The notes under the pieces were generated by a model. It made no database searches and was not told the DNA's origin. It was given only the letters and a program-made list of their open reading frames with translations. From Hoplostethus atlanticus (Eukaryota; Chordata; Actinopteri; Trachichthyiformes; Trachichthyidae): DNA of 64,000 nucleotides. The translations under genes and the position numbers were made by a program. Below, piece by piece: positions 52,201-64,000 of the stretch. Each line of letters starts with the position of its first letter. Position 1 is the first letter of the stretch. The stretch is from NCBI GenBank assembly GCA_034670405.1, contig JAXDDX010000041.1, forward strand, positions 2,707,001 to 2,771,000. The letters run 5' to 3'.

Positions 52201-55200
52201 TGTCTCGCCTCTATTGCTTTCGGTTGACCTAGATAGGAGCTAGCCATTTCCTATCTAACACTGGAGATTAGAAAAACTGGCGCAGAGGCTGTAAATCATC
52301 TCCTCCCCTGACTTCGCCATCATGGGCTCTCTCACTGAGAGAACTCTATCTATTAATGAAGGTGATTTAGGCCTGACAGGGGGACACCTCTATTAAGAGA
52401 CGTAAACACCCTTACCCATCATTTCTCAACGAGCCAGGATGAAAAAGCAAAAAAAGAAAAAAAAACCTCCTGCTATATTTTGCCATGTACTTGTTGGTGT
52501 ATGTGCTTTTGTGGCGGCAGCTCTTGATGCTCTCTTTGTCACGGTGCGTTTAATGGCCTTTTTAACTCATTGTAGTGAACATTATGAAACGATCATGGTA
52601 CAAGACGTTGGGAAATGCAATAAAGCCTGCAAATACATCCAAGTCATCTGATATGGATTTTTGAAGGCAGATACCGATATTGTAAAACTGAAGTCACTGA
52701 TAGCTGATTTTTTGTGTCAAGGTTTTACCATTTCCATGCCAAAACATTACAAAGACTCTTTGTTTTCTCCAGAAGTTTATTCTTGGCAGGGTGGACAAGC
52801 CTCTGAAACAGCATTTAGACCATTATGGGACTAGTAAAACTAAACATTCTTCTAGGGTTAGCAGCTTCTTAAGGCTGGGTCGGTGAAACTCTGGGATAAA
52901 GGATACATTAGGCCTTTAATTGGTCAATTAAATGAAGAAATAAAATGTGCAACAGAAATAAAAATTTCATCACAGGTTTTACAGACTGTTTTACGGATCT
53001 GAGGTCAGAAAACTCCATTATATTGGCAGTGGATGACCTTGACCGGGCAATATCCGATATTTAATAAAAGCCTGATTTGTCGGCAAATAAATATATTGGT
53101 TGACACCATGATACCTTGGTGCATTTGAAAATAACTAAGCCTTAGTCCTAACGTGTCTGGTGTTTCTCTCCTCTCAGGGTGCGTGGGGAGGAAGTCTCCT
53201 CATGTCCAGGAGACACAGGTGGAAGCTGGATGGAGTTGATAGGCAAGTACCATCGGTCTCAGATAGAAGATCAGATAGAAGATCAAGCCTAAGAAACATT
53301 AGATGTAATGGTGCATGATGGTTATTTTTGTTGTTAATCCCAGGGCCAGTTCAGTAACATGGAACCCACACAAAATGATGTCAGTGCCCCTGCAGTGTTC
53401 TGCCCTCCTGGTCAGAGAGGAGGTAGGCCTCATTCACTCTCAAAATACCGTAGTCTACATGTCTTGTTTTATTTCATTAAGGTGATTCAGGACAAGCTAT
53501 TGAGCCATAAATCTTCTGAACCCCATCTTTGACCATCTTTTGACAGGGTCTGATGCAGAACTGCAACCAGATGCACGCCTGCTACCTGTTCCAGCAGGAC
53601 AAACACTACGACCTGTCCTACGACACCGGAGACAAGGCCCTGCAGTGCGGACGCCACGTGGACATCTTCAAGCTATGGCTCATGTGGAGAGCCAAGGTAG
53701 TCCTGTTTCTACTCACATGCATCTCTTATGATGACAAAGGGCTTCAGCGGGTTTCTTAATGCAGTGCCACAATGGGAACCAACACAAATCTATATTGCAA
53801 AAATGTACTTTTTGATGGGCATTTGTCAGCATTTAAATACCAAGCTTTTTTTTTTCTCTTTCAAGTATCAATTCAGGAAACTATGGAAGATTTGATGTGA
53901 CTGAATGATATTTTGTTATGGTAAAAAAGAAAGTGAAGCATGTCACTTTCTGATTTACGCCAAACTGCTGGATTCAAGCTATTCTGAACCAAATCCTTTA
54001 TTTGTTTTTTTTATTTAAAATCTTTGACGTTCACATTCAATTTGATCCTCTTATTTATTTATTATTGCTCTTCAACTCTATGATATGCATTTTCATAATA
54101 CTGAAATAAATTCATATTATTCTCCAATTATCCAGCAGAAGAAATGTCTGGCTGCAGTCTCTTCTTATTTACACAGCTGCCCAGAAATAAAGGAAATTGC
54201 CTTTGGCTTTACAATCACAGAGCCTCTGCTGTTTGTCTGACTTCCATCTCTAACGTAATCAGAGATAACAGTGTGTAACCTTTTCTTCGACAGGGCACCA
54301 TTGGATTCGAGGCTCAAATTGACAAGTGTCTGGAGCTGTCCGAGTACCTGTACAACAAGATCAAGGACAGAGAAGGATACGAGATGGTCTTTGACGGGAA
54401 AGTATGTTCACGTTTCATTTTTGCTCTGTTGAAAAATAGCCCCAGTCACATAGTCAGAGAGCAGAAGCTAACATTAGCTTGCGTTGCCTCTTTTACCTCA
54501 GTATATTCAGTGACACTTATGGTTGACTTGATTGGCAAGCAGTGTGCTATTGCTTTGTGTTGGGATGAATGCCACTTTTTCCACCCGCTGTCAGTATAAT
54601 GTGCTGCTATTATGTTTAATGACTAGCATAATGGACCATAATTGCTCATATGCATATGAATAGCGTGGTTTTTGAAATGTCTCCTACCAAGCAAAAGTGC
54701 AACAACAAAAATATGTGGGTGTGATGGGGTTATTAAGCCAAAATAAACTAATTTGAAGTAAAAGGTCTTCACTGTTTCAAGGCTTATTGTTTCCCGTTGA
54801 GCCTCAAAAAAAAGAGCATCACAGCCCAGAGAGTGACGGGGGGAAAAAGCCAAGTCCTCTGGGCGCCGTCGTCCCAGGTGTTCAGTTGGCTCTGCCTCCC
54901 GGACAGCCATTACACCGACGTCATGTTGAACGTGCTAGCCCCGGACCAGCCCGGCTGTATAAATGAGGCTGGTGTGCATGGCTAGTCAGCTGTTTGGTAA
55001 TGAATGCTTTTCCGCTAGCCAAACCGGCAGGCCTGTCTCTAGCGTGGCAGCCGACGCCAAAGAAATAGAGCCTTGAGGAGGCTTTTCGGGTGCATGGTGT
55101 TTATCTGTTTGAAAGAGCCAGCCTACCTGTCTGACGCTTTGGCCACCGAATGGATTTCCTTGACGAGAATGTGAATTCCCATTTTCAAACACAATCACAG

Positions 55201-55839
55201 TCTGGCATGATAAATGGACGGGGGTGTGATTACTCTCAGCACTTTTGAGGTGTCCTTTGGATTTCCGTAATGGAAGTCTGGTGCAATTTGGAACATGTTC
55301 GTGTGTGTGTGTGTGTGTATATGTATGTTTGCGCGTCTACAGTGTGTATGTGTGTGTGTGAATATCAATAGGCAGCTGAATCCTCTGTTCTCTTGTCTAT
55401 TGTGTTTGTTCCCCCCAGCCTCAGCACACCAACGTCTGCTTCTGGTACCTCCCTCCCGGGGTCCGCTACATGGAGGACAAAGAGGAGAAGAAGAAACGCC
55501 TGCACAAGGTGGGTGAGCCGGAGATAAGCACCCCGACTACTGCATCTACCCCCGCACACCTTTCATCTACCCCCGCACCTCCGTCACTCATGTCCAGCTT
55601 GACCATCACGTGTTCTCTTCTCCATCGGACACAGAATGACTATCCACTTATGTCATTGCCCTCAACACATGCATCTAGGTAGGCTAGGGAGAGTGGGCGA
55701 AGGGTTGGGCAGTGAGGCCGGTCAGTCGCTGCAGAAGGAGGCTGCTACTGTGGCGGCCATTCAGAGGAGCCCAGAGCAGCAGGGGCCGACTAATTGACAA
55801 TTAGGACAAACAGATGGTGTGCGTGCCAGCCATACAAAG

Positions 55840-55885
<46 letters not shown>

Positions 55886-57684
55886 CCAACAGCCATAAAT
55901 GGCTGCTATCTTTGTCACAGCACATCCGAACGGAGAGGTTTCCTTTTGTTTTCGGAGTTTGATTGAAAAGTACCGCGGACACGCTTCGCCGGTGCCGAAT
56001 GTTTAGCCAGCTTGCTCTTTTTTTTTTCCGCAGGCATTGACGCCGAGATTGACAGGATGACGTAACGTTGCTCCGATTAGCACAGCGAAGCTCCCAGAGA
56101 GAAAGGCCCTGTTTGGAGAAACACTCCTCAATTTCCACTCGCTTCGCCTTAATGGCTACTTTCAAAGGCAAATTGGGCCGAGAAAACTGGAAAATTGTCA
56201 AAAGCGCTGATTTGGAGGAAATCTGCAGCTGCTGATTTATTTTTTTTACTGAAATTGCAGGCTTGCCAATTGCAACAGGACACCTGCAACAGATTTAAGG
56301 GGAATGACTGTAATTACATTGCGATGAGAAGTGTGAAGCAGCTTACAGTGCCAAGGCAGAGCGGTGCAGCCTCTGCATGAGCCTCCACACTAAACCAGGC
56401 CCACCGACTGGCGCTGTGCAGTTTGACATTGAAACCTGCTGCGATATTCTTAGTGGAGTTTTGAAAGTTTCTACATTTTCAACTTAATAAATCCAGATGT
56501 ATTATGTGTTCTTGCTAGATTATGCCGGACCTCAAGGTTATTTGAGTCACTGGTAACTTAAGCCCTTAAACTAAGCTGAAGTTTAGCTTCGGTAAACTGT
56601 CGCCTCGAGTTACTGAATCTTATGTGCATATTCTTCGTCAAATATGGATCACAGTATGGTAGTTTCTCATTTCTAGCTTGCTTTTTTTACAGATCCTGAA
56701 ATAATCCCGAGAACTAAAAGCGGTAGACCTAAATGGAGACAGTAAAACATCCTGTGTTTTGTACCAAAATGTATGCAATATCTCAGTGATATGGCAAAGA
56801 CAGACGTTTTTCTGTGAAGTAGATGTGTCGCCTCGGTAAAATAACGGCTGATAGTGTGACTTTCTCTTTCTGCTGCAAGCTTGTAATTTAATCTGCCAGA
56901 GCTCATCAAAGACAGAATCCACACACTGCCATCGAGGACCGAGCTGAGCACAAAATAAGTAACTGTCACCACATTACGCCAGGGGATAACCTCTTGACTT
57001 GGCAGCTGCGGTCAAAGTGTTGCGTACCCTGGTGGTGTTAGATTTAGTTGTCAGCCCGGCTGATGTTTTGGTAGGTTAGCAGGGTTGGGAGGTAATGGAC
57101 TACACGAACCAGGATTACAGTAAGCAGTTACTGAAAAACTAGTCAAGACAAGAGAGGATGAAGATATATGATTGGTCAGTGAATACCACAGTTGAAGTTA
57201 AAGTTGAAGTTTTTAGAGAGAGAGTTAGATAGAGCCAGGTAGAGAGGCCATGCAATTCTGTGGCATCAGCCTCAGATCATCTGTAGAGGGCTTTGAAATG
57301 TGTTGGAGGTCTCCAATGGACCTCCATGATGGCTCCAGACGTGGTTACGAGAAGATTGTAAAGCCTCTATTACAGTACTTAATCCAGTCAGTCACTCACT
57401 CATACATCTATAGACAGGGAATTCAAAGTGGTGAAATGAAACTGTCCTGGATGCTTTTCTTCCTCTAGTCAAAGGCGTTAATGCGTGCTGTATGTGTTGG
57501 CTGTCGTCAGGTGGCCCCGGTGATCAAGGCCAGGATGATGGAGTACGGGACGACCATGGTCAGCTACCAACCCCAGGGGGACAAGGTCAACTTTTTCCGG
57601 ATGGTGATCTCAAATAACGCCGCTACCTTTGAGGACATCGACTTTCTTATCGAGGAGATCGAACGGCTCGGCCACGATCTATAA
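46102..57684 (+). CDS. GAD2: GAD2, glutamate decarboxylase 2 (GAD65)
   Basis: PLP-dependent enzyme converting glutamate to GABA; the membrane-anchored, synaptic isoform. Sixteen exons give 1,752 nt, 583 codons plus stop; the human enzyme has 585. The start [13 protein letters not shown] resembles GAD65 (MASPGSGFWSFG), not GAD67. Cys30 and Cys46 sit where human GAD65 is palmitoylated, and a Cys-rich CGCNKPCNC follows. The PLP lysine is residue 394 by my count, in NPHK, and HVDGAWGG carries the PLP-contacting Asp. The C-terminus is EIERLGHDL. All junctions fit in phase. One intron uses a GC donor (after exon 11). No frame breaks were found. It follows MYO3A in the same orientation, as in human. 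Confidence 0.97.
46191..46223 (+). repeat. (GTT)n microsatellite at start of GAD2 intron 1
   Basis: About ten units beginning 14 bases after the exon 1 donor. Confidence 0.9.
46540..46602 (+). CDS. GAD2: GAD2 exon 2: palmitoylation-region Cys
   Basis: Encodes [20 protein letters not shown], matching human RAWCQVAQKFTGGIGNKLC; both terminal cysteines are kept. Donor gtatgt. Confidence 0.93.
46743..46883 (+). CDS. GAD2: GAD2 exon 3: variable N-terminal region
   Basis: Encodes [20 protein letters not shown], then [12 protein letters not shown]. Less conserved than later exons, but the phase fits and the Cys cluster matches human CDQKPCSCSK. Confidence 0.88.
47449..47682 (+). CDS. GAD2: GAD2 exon 4
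   Basis: Encodes [20 protein letters not shown], then [14 protein letters not shown] and TLKYAIKT. Largest GAD2 exon at 234 nt. Start of the conserved decarboxylase body. Confidence 0.97.
47683..48882. other. GAD2 intron 4
   Basis: AT-rich, nothing recognised. Confidence 0.75.
48883..48973 (+). CDS. GAD2: GAD2 exon 5
   Basis: Encodes [20 protein letters not shown], then WLTSTANTN, nearly identical to mammalian GAD. Confidence 0.97.
48974..50033. other. GAD2 intron 5
   Basis: Holds a C-rich stretch around the (CA)n tract. Nothing else recognised. Confidence 0.75.
49172..49216. repeat. (CA)n microsatellite
   Basis: About 22 units between C-rich tracts in GAD2 intron 5. Confidence 0.92.
50034..50146 (+). 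CDS. GAD2: GAD2 exon 6
   Basis: Encodes [20 protein letters not shown], then REIIGW and GDGIFSP. Confidence 0.97.
50699..50814 (+). CDS. GAD2: GAD2 exon 7
   Basis: Encodes [20 protein letters not shown], then [17 protein letters not shown] lies in the cofactor domain. Confidence 0.97.
51469..51548 (+). CDS. GAD2: GAD2 exon 8
   Basis: Encodes [20 protein letters not shown], then CIKADE. Donor gtacag, phase 2. Confidence 0.96.
51645..51699 (+). CDS. GAD2: GAD2 exon 9
   Basis: Encodes [18 protein letters not shown]; 55 nt, phase matched to both neighbours. Confidence 0.96.
51931..52047 (+). CDS. GAD2: GAD2 exon 10: PLP Asp
   Basis: Encodes [20 protein letters not shown], then IWMHVD, whose Asp contacts the PLP ring nitrogen in this family. 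Confidence 0.97.
52048..53177. other. GAD2 intron 10
   Basis: No repeat or exon recognised. Confidence 0.7.
53178..53242 (+). CDS. GAD2: GAD2 exon 11 (followed by GC donor)
   Basis: Encodes [20 protein letters not shown]. The exon ends AG with the intron opening gcaagt: a GC-AG intron. No GT nearby keeps the frame. Confidence 0.95.
53344..53422 (+). CDS. GAD2: GAD2 exon 12: PLP lysine
   Basis: Encodes [20 protein letters not shown], then LLVREE. The Lys in NPHK forms the Schiff base with PLP. Ser follows MM where human has Gly. Confidence 0.97.
53547..53696 (+). CDS. GAD2: GAD2 exon 13: catalytic loop
   Basis: Encodes [20 protein letters not shown], then [16 protein letters not shown]. The [10 protein letters not shown] catalytic loop Tyr, which separates GAD65 and GAD67 kinetics, is the GAD65-type Tyr here by memory of the human proteins. 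Confidence 0.97.
54294..54401 (+). CDS. GAD2: GAD2 exon 14
   Basis: Encodes [20 protein letters not shown], then [11 protein letters not shown]. Confidence 0.96.
55419..55508 (+). CDS. GAD2: GAD2 exon 15
   Basis: Encodes [20 protein letters not shown], then a Lys/Glu-rich segment ending RLHK. Confidence 0.96.
55509..57510. other. GAD2 intron 15
   Basis: Contains the (CT)n tract and a short stretch near 57080 (AGGGTTGGGAGGTAATGGAC) resembling a degraded fish hAT-type end. Nothing else recognised. Confidence 0.65.
55843..55882. repeat. (CT)n microsatellite
   Basis: About 20 units in GAD2 intron 15. Confidence 0.92.
57511..57684 (+). CDS. GAD2: GAD2 exon 16 (stop codon)
   Basis: Encodes [20 protein letters not shown], then [14 protein letters not shown] and [10 protein letters not shown] before TAA. 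Confidence 0.97.
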   Translation: MAPVIKARMMEYGTTMVSYQPQGDKVNFFRMVISNNAATFEDIDFLIEEIERLGHDL

Positions 57685-59015
57685 GACTCATCTCACCAAA
57701 ACTTCCTGTACTTTTCCCCCCCTAGACGGATGAAATGTTTGTCGTGAATGTACTGGTAATCTATTTTTTTTTCTCTCTCTTTCCTCCAAAGTCACATATT
57801 AAAAAGTATATTTGAGAAAAAAAAAGACCTACAGATATATCCATATATTATGTATTGTAGCTTTGCCATGGACCGCCTTGGTCCGAAGCTATGTAAAAGT
57901 GCTTCTGTCTGCCTTTCCTAGCGTAGAGTAGCGTAAAGTGATGTAACTTTATATGTATTTTTGTGATATGAAAACGCTCGTGCAATAGGTTGATGAGGAA
58001 GAGTTTAATTTCGAATCGCTCTCATTTGCCGAATATGTTGTTAAGTGCCGAATGTGGTTGTGTTCTATTGTAACCTACATTTTAAATCTTTACTTATGGT
58101 TTTTGAAAAAAGCACTTCAGCTTACCTCAGCTCAATCAACTGCCTTTACATCTGCACGTACGTCAAAGCAGTGATTTTGGACATAATTCCTCTTAGGATG
58201 ATATACGAGAGCGCGTGTTAAAGTAAAGTATCCCAACTCCAACATGTATTTGGAAAATATTTACCAAAAGTGAAGGCAAGGAAGAAGGAGAGGAGGAAAA
58301 GTGCCTAGCTGTTGGATGAATGAATGATATTATTTACATCAAAAGGACGTGGAGACAAGGTCAAGTCATGGTATACTGTTCATTTCTCATGCAGGCGTGT
58401 CGGTCCACGTGCATCGACAAATGCCCTTCGACGGGAACGCCCCGCCTCATGATGCTACTTTAAGATTCCTTTACTTATAATCCTTTTCTTCTAGTGTATT
58501 TGAGGATAGCCTCGTTAAACCCATTTTGTTTGACGCCAGCAGCTAAAGGGACCATTTCCAACCCAGCTATATGCCGTATTATGATTTACAATATAAAGGC
58601 GGTGTAATCACGCCTTTAGACGTGAGGCAACCCGAAGAACCTCCTACCTACAATACCGTATTGAGAGGAGGAGTAAGAGGAGATTTTGTCAATGGTGGTT
58701 TTGTTTTTAGCACTTACTGAAAGATCCAGGATCTTGAGGAACTGGGGGTGGGGGATGGGGCAATGATGGTGTTTCGTTTGAGCGTAGGAACTTCACCAGA
58801 TTTGCAGCTACTGTATACCTGACATCACTTGCACTAAATCATAGGGGAAGTAGGAGCATCCCTTAGCATTGCAACTGAGGTTTCTACTTTATTCATTCAC
58901 AAGCAATAGTTGACTATGGGTCCAATCCGTATGCCCTGCAAAATATGAATAGAAACAGTGAATTCGGGTGTACAATAGTTTCCAGACAGTTTAATAAAAT
59001 GCCAAGTAGTTAGAC
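57685..59015 (+). other. GAD2: GAD2 3' untranslated region (probable extent)
   Basis: The first clear AATAAA after the stop is at 58993-58998. The end is inferred from it. Further signals (for example near 61680) could serve longer transcripts. Confidence 0.45.
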
Positions 59016-62000
59016 GAAAAAAAAAAAAAATGCTTTGGTGGGTTTAGTTGATGGAGTGTGAACCCTGACTTACCAAGCAGAGGTTCTGTAGCATTTTCAT
59101 TAGAACACAAGTTAGAAAAGCACAATTTGCTCAACATGGTTCGTCAGTGTACAATCACTTTTGATCATAGATTGTAAATAGAATTTCAAGATGTCCTAAG
59201 TACATATCTTTGTGTATACATAGGTGTATATAAGACATATAACCAGAGACTATTTGTGAGGTAAAGTTATTCATATTTTCTCTATCCGATATAGATTACC
59301 TGTATTTTCATCCTGTTAGTCCAAAAAAGGCTTTTTTTCCCTGTGTGTGTATGTATGTCAGAAATATTTGAATTGGTTTGTGACTATAATAGCTATTTCA
59401 AAGAAAATGTGTTTCAGGGACTGGCTTTAAACTCACGGTTGACAGATTTCACCTTGAAAAACTCTCACAGACGTAAGACTCTGCCGTTTGGATTTCAAAT
59501 GAATATGCAAAGCCATTTTAACTCTGAAGCCCTGTGTTTTTTGTGCACAAGTGATACTTGACAGTATGTGCCAATGTGTACCTTAGTGTGTTTGTAACTG
59601 TGTTGCCTTAGTATCAATTGCCAGTATTGTCTAGTTTCCCTCCGAGGGGAGGTTGTGCACTTTAGAGTATACACATGACCTGATAATGTGCGATGTCCGA
59701 TGGTTGTTCGTGAGTGTTTTAAAAAAAAAAAATCCACACAAAAAATGTAACTGAAGGGTCTGAATGTGTCATGACTTAGAGGGTCTGTTGGAAACGATTT
59801 GAAAATCCTTGCTTTTGTTGTTCTGTCGCTTTTGTAGCTGGTAGATATTATACAGGTTCTTGATTCACTGTCCTCATAGAGAGTAGCCTACAGTTTTAAC
59901 ACGGTGAAAAATCGCTTCCTCAGATGTGTGTGGCGTTGGCCCTATCTCCATTCATTTCCTCATTCAAATTGGCGTGCATACTGTGACACAAACAACATGG
60001 GCTTCATTACAGCGACAAAGGAATCTCACTGTGGTAGTCTTGGAAAGCCAGACATTTTGTTTCTCTTGCTGCTGCTGCTAGATTTGCTTCCTTTGCACGT
60101 GCATGCGATGCCTTGCCTATCCAGCTTGTTTGATATACAATCTCCTATATATATATATATATAGTTATATACAGTATATACAGTATATGTAGCTCCTGTA
60201 ATTAGCTTTAGTGTCCAATGACTAGCGTAGCTGTTAGATTAGTGCTCTGTCGCTATAGCCTTTACATGTGATCTGTGTGTCTTTGGCTTCCTGTAAAGTT
60301 TCTCGCGCCGCAAGCATGCTAACCTTGCCTAGCATTATAATCCTCTCTGCGCTCTATCTAACTATCTCTATCCTCTGTCTTTCTCTTCTGCTTGAAGTCT
60401 GTTGCAGCTCAGAACGTAGAATACTATATCTATGTGTGTAGTCCCCAAGCATGTCTATCCGAAAGCTCTTCTCTACTCTGTATGTATATGACCTTTCTCT
60501 CTTTCTCTTCGGCTTTAGCCCTCTAGTAGCAATGACAAATCCAACAATTTATCCCGGCGCTTTCCTCTAAAGTTTCTCGGCTACCCCGCTGTCGTTCTGT
60601 TTGTGTGTCTGAGATGGTATGTTGAATTGTGTCATGGTGACATAACGTCAGTGCTTTTGATTTTGTCTGATTATAACAATCTGATTTTTTCTGAGGCCCC
60701 TTGACTCTATGCGATGTATGGGGAAAATAACGAATAGGCCTGTGTTCAATACGTTTGGTCATCCAAAAACTTGTCCAAAGCACATTCAGTTGTTCTAAGT
60801 CTGTAACAAAGCAGTAAAGTAAAAAAAAAAACACTCTTGCTAACAGGAAATATTGTTTGTTTATGAGAACAAATAAATCCCCAGTTCTCAGAGTGCAGTT
60901 CATCTTCACTAAATATGGTGCAATTCTGGGTCACGTGTTCTGCAAACTACTGTGCTAGCTTCTCTCAAGCATTCATTTGTCCTGAACTATATGTTACTCT
61001 TGGGGAAATACAAATAAATATTATTGCCAAAACAGAGATCATTTTAATTTGTCTTTTTCTCCTGTTGTTTTTCTGCACTCTATACAGTAACATCAACATT
61101 TTGCACTGCCGTCTTTGTAATCCACGGCGCTTCACGCTGTGGGCTGAGTTCATATGTCATTTCTGTCTGGTGACAGAGAAAGCACTCGAACCTGAGGGGA
61201 AAAACACAACACAGCATAAAAAGGACAACGTGTACATAGTTATATAAACTAGTGAGAAAGCCCTTGAACAGCACAGTGGAGCAAGTGGCACTATGACAGC
61301 ACTACAAGGATGGATCAAAAATGTTTTGTTTTTTTTACTCTAGCCTACTTTTCTGTATCGTTCATGCTTATGGAATTGTTTTTCCAGCCTCTAACATGAT
61401 TTCTATAAAGGGTTGTAATCATATAGCTGGGTTTCAAGATACATCCAATACAGCAGTAGGGATTATTGATTATGACCCATGGTTCATTAAATAGGACAAT
61501 ATTTAGCAGTGGGAAAAACGAATGATTCCTTCTGTGGCACTATTTTGTAAAGCGAGTGACATCACTGGTAGATTACTACTTATTCTCTAGATGGCAGTGC
61601 TACCTCAATTTAGTTCAGGGGAACCTGACAATCCTTCCAGACAAACACATAGAGAGTAGATGTGCTTGGACTTTTGCCAAATAAAAATGGCTTTCAATTA
61701 GTATCTCATCAAGTTGTGTTATTTTTAAGTTATCCTCACAATCATTACTGATTAGGGCATCCTTTTCAAGTCCGGGAATAGACGAAGGACCAGGCACAAA
61801 GAAGATGTCGACATCCCGAACTACACGAAAGGTTCCCAGATGGTTCACCTCATCTTCCCCCTCGTTCTCCTCCCGCAGGAAACTAGAATCATTTATACAG
61901 ATAGAAAGGAAACTGTCACATGGGAATCACCGCTGCCTCTCTCTCTGGCTCTGAGAAAGACTCGGAGAATTACTGTTTGTTTATTTTAATGACAAAAACC

Positions 62001-63850
62001 CCCGATAGGAAAGTGAGACGTATGGTTTATACTAAAGATTTGGAGAGGCCATTATCAGTTGGCTTTAACTCGTGGTCGTAAAACAAGACGGATGGCTTAA
62101 ACATTAGAAATGTGACGTATAACAGTTAGGCCATTTCCAACACAGCAGTTTGAGTGTGTTCACATGACCGGGTCCACAGTCAGACTTGCACCTGAAACAA
62201 TAGATCCTTCTTTGCACGCTTTTATCAATCTTGACACTTTACATCAACATTAACAAGAAAAACTGCTTATTCTGCATCTTTTCAGCTTCAGACCTAAATG
62301 TGGCCTCACTGTTATGTCGTCTGGTTGGCTACTGTAGCTGGAACTTGCTGGATTGTGGATTGCTGTGACGTGGTAAACCTCCTCCCATCAGGTACTCCAT
62401 AAATGTCAGCAGTGTTAATGTCAGCGATAATCAAAAATGCCCCTCCTTCTCTTCTGTCATATTTTTTCCACCTCAGCTGTAGTTGTACGCTTTTACCCCC
62501 ATCGCTCTCGAACTCTAATCTTAGTAGGTCACATACAAACACACATGCACAGATTGCATACGCCTATCGAGACACACAAGTGCATGCACAAACCCTCACA
62601 CACATGCACACATTTCAGCTATCTTAGAGCTTAACAATCTATACTTGTTCTCGCTGCAGGACTGCAGAACATCATGGAGACAAAACGGTATGTCATCCTC
62701 ATCCTCTGTTAATCAGTGTATTATCTTTGTACACTCTTGACATGAAATTTCCATCGTGGCATGAGACTTCCAAATTAATTTCAATCAGCCTCTACACGCT
62801 GCCTCCGGAGACTCTTTGCTCCCGCTCATCTTCTTGACAGACGGCGCTGATACGGCTTGTCCTTCACAGAGCCAAAGTGTGTTCATCACCGCCTTTATCG
62901 AGTGAAATTAACACAGAGAATGACTTGCAATTACTAACTCGCCAGGTCTGATATTTCATGTGGCGTCATCCTCCAGAGTTCAATACCTTTCAGTGTTAAG
63001 AGACAAGAACAGTTGATCTGTTCAGCGTCTGAGAGAACCCCCACCATGTGGTGCACATCACAGGCCTTGTAAAGCCCCGACCCTCTAATCCTATGTGTGA
63101 TTACACAAAGAAAAGAAAAGCTGTTCAGTCCAAACACACACGTTGCAGATACGAGAAATCTAGCAAACATGTCATAAAGTTTAAGGCGGCAACGTTGCTC
63201 TTTTATCAGATTTGGCAGTGATTTATGAGCAAACTCAACAGATGGTAAAATCAGGGCCTTTGGCTTCAGAGAGGTTTACCAAATCATCTCGACAGAAGGC
63301 CAAAAGGATCCGCGTGCTCCCATAAACAACTGAAATCTTTCCGCATCTTTCCGTGTGTGTGTGTGTTGGGGGGGGAAGCTAAGCCAAGCCAGATGTCGGC
63401 GTCTTTCAGAGTAGGTGGTTTTCACCTCACGGCCTTCCAAGACTAACACTGCCTGAACTCTTACCTCTGCCCCGATGTCAACCCAGAAGCCGGCAGGTCA
63501 TCCTTTAGTGTTTGGTTTCACTTTGACACCGCTCACGTAACACAGGAAGAGCCACGGTCACTTCAGGAGAGAGGCTGCATGCTTGGTTGGCAGCAGAAGT
63601 CACAAAGGGGGAAATTTGTCATGGTTAATTTCCTTTTGTCCATGTGTTTATTCCTAAACTGCCCAGCTATTACTTTGCTACCATCAGCTATCATATTATA
63701 AATGCTGTACTATTATGCTTTTGTTGAATATTGGATGGATGGATATTCTATATTGAGCCCACTTCGTTATACAAAGTCAGTCATGTTCATTAGCTTTTCT
63801 GACCTCATCGTGCAGCCCGCTACCTAAGCATGCACTCTATTCTGTTGCAA

Positions 63851-63913
<63 letters not shown>

Positions 63914-64000
63914 ACACACACACAGTTCAACTTATTGTGGTTTATGCAGAGTCATTTGTATGGATGCATTCAGTGAGATAGTTCATCTGTAAGCGCCTGC
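59016..64000. other. Region downstream of GAD2
   Basis: No supported gene. Contains AT-rich sequence, two minus-strand open stretches (61615-61882 and 62312-62542) that I do not recognise, and the terminal CA tract. In human the next gene is APBB1IP, but I see no match to it here. Confidence 0.6.
63852..63924. repeat. (CA)n microsatellite
   Basis: Over 35 CA units with one interruption, near the window end. Confidence 0.93.

Noticed and set aside
62661-62688. Possible small + strand exon (after CTCGCTGCAG, before GTATGT)
   Set aside because: About 28 bases with good borders but no recognisable peptide and no partner exons; chance is likely.

Overview
The window is vertebrate genomic DNA, almost certainly from a teleost fish. 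It holds small exons in kilobase introns with consensus GT-AG junctions, many (CA)n and (GT)n tracts, and fish-type repeats (an L2-clade LINE, a Tc1 relic, hAT-like and other inverted-repeat elements, a tRNA-derived SINE). No species can be named from the sequence alone.

Two genes lie head to tail on the + strand. The first, at 1173-39926, is the unconventional myosin MYO3A. It enters the window already inside its kinase domain, so the promoter, start codon and first kinase exons lie upstream of base 1. I place 33 coding exons. They encode the C-terminal two thirds of the kinase, the whole myosin motor, a neck with four IQ motifs, one 1.3-kb exon with five more IQ motifs between acidic linkers, the tail segments that bind espin-type partners in mammals, and the C-terminal actin-binding motif. 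The second, at 46102-57684, is GAD2 (GAD65), complete in 16 coding exons and 583 codons. About 6.2 kb separates the MYO3A stop from the GAD2 start, and most of the recognisable content there is a 5'-truncated L2 LINE on the minus strand. MYO3A followed by GAD2 in the same orientation matches the human 10p12 order. The two genes share no pathway: one is an actin-based motor kinase of hair cells and photoreceptors, the other makes GABA at synapses.

The most unusual content is in the MYO3A tail. There are nine IQ motifs where I recall about three in the human protein, five of them in one exon. A tandem hexapeptide array carries five basophilic-kinase R-R-x-S sites. There is also a 45-nt in-phase cassette exon that the human protein as I recall it lacks. 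The gene as written has two single-base insertions, one in the motor (a run of five G at 21359-21363) and one in the large tail exon (near 32575-32577). Both adjoin strongly conserved or repeat-matched protein, so they are either assembly errors or real damage; the sequence cannot decide.

MYO3A introns carry most of the repeats. From about 59 kb to the window end I find no convincing gene, only the GAD2 3' region, two unidentified minus-strand open stretches and simple repeats.
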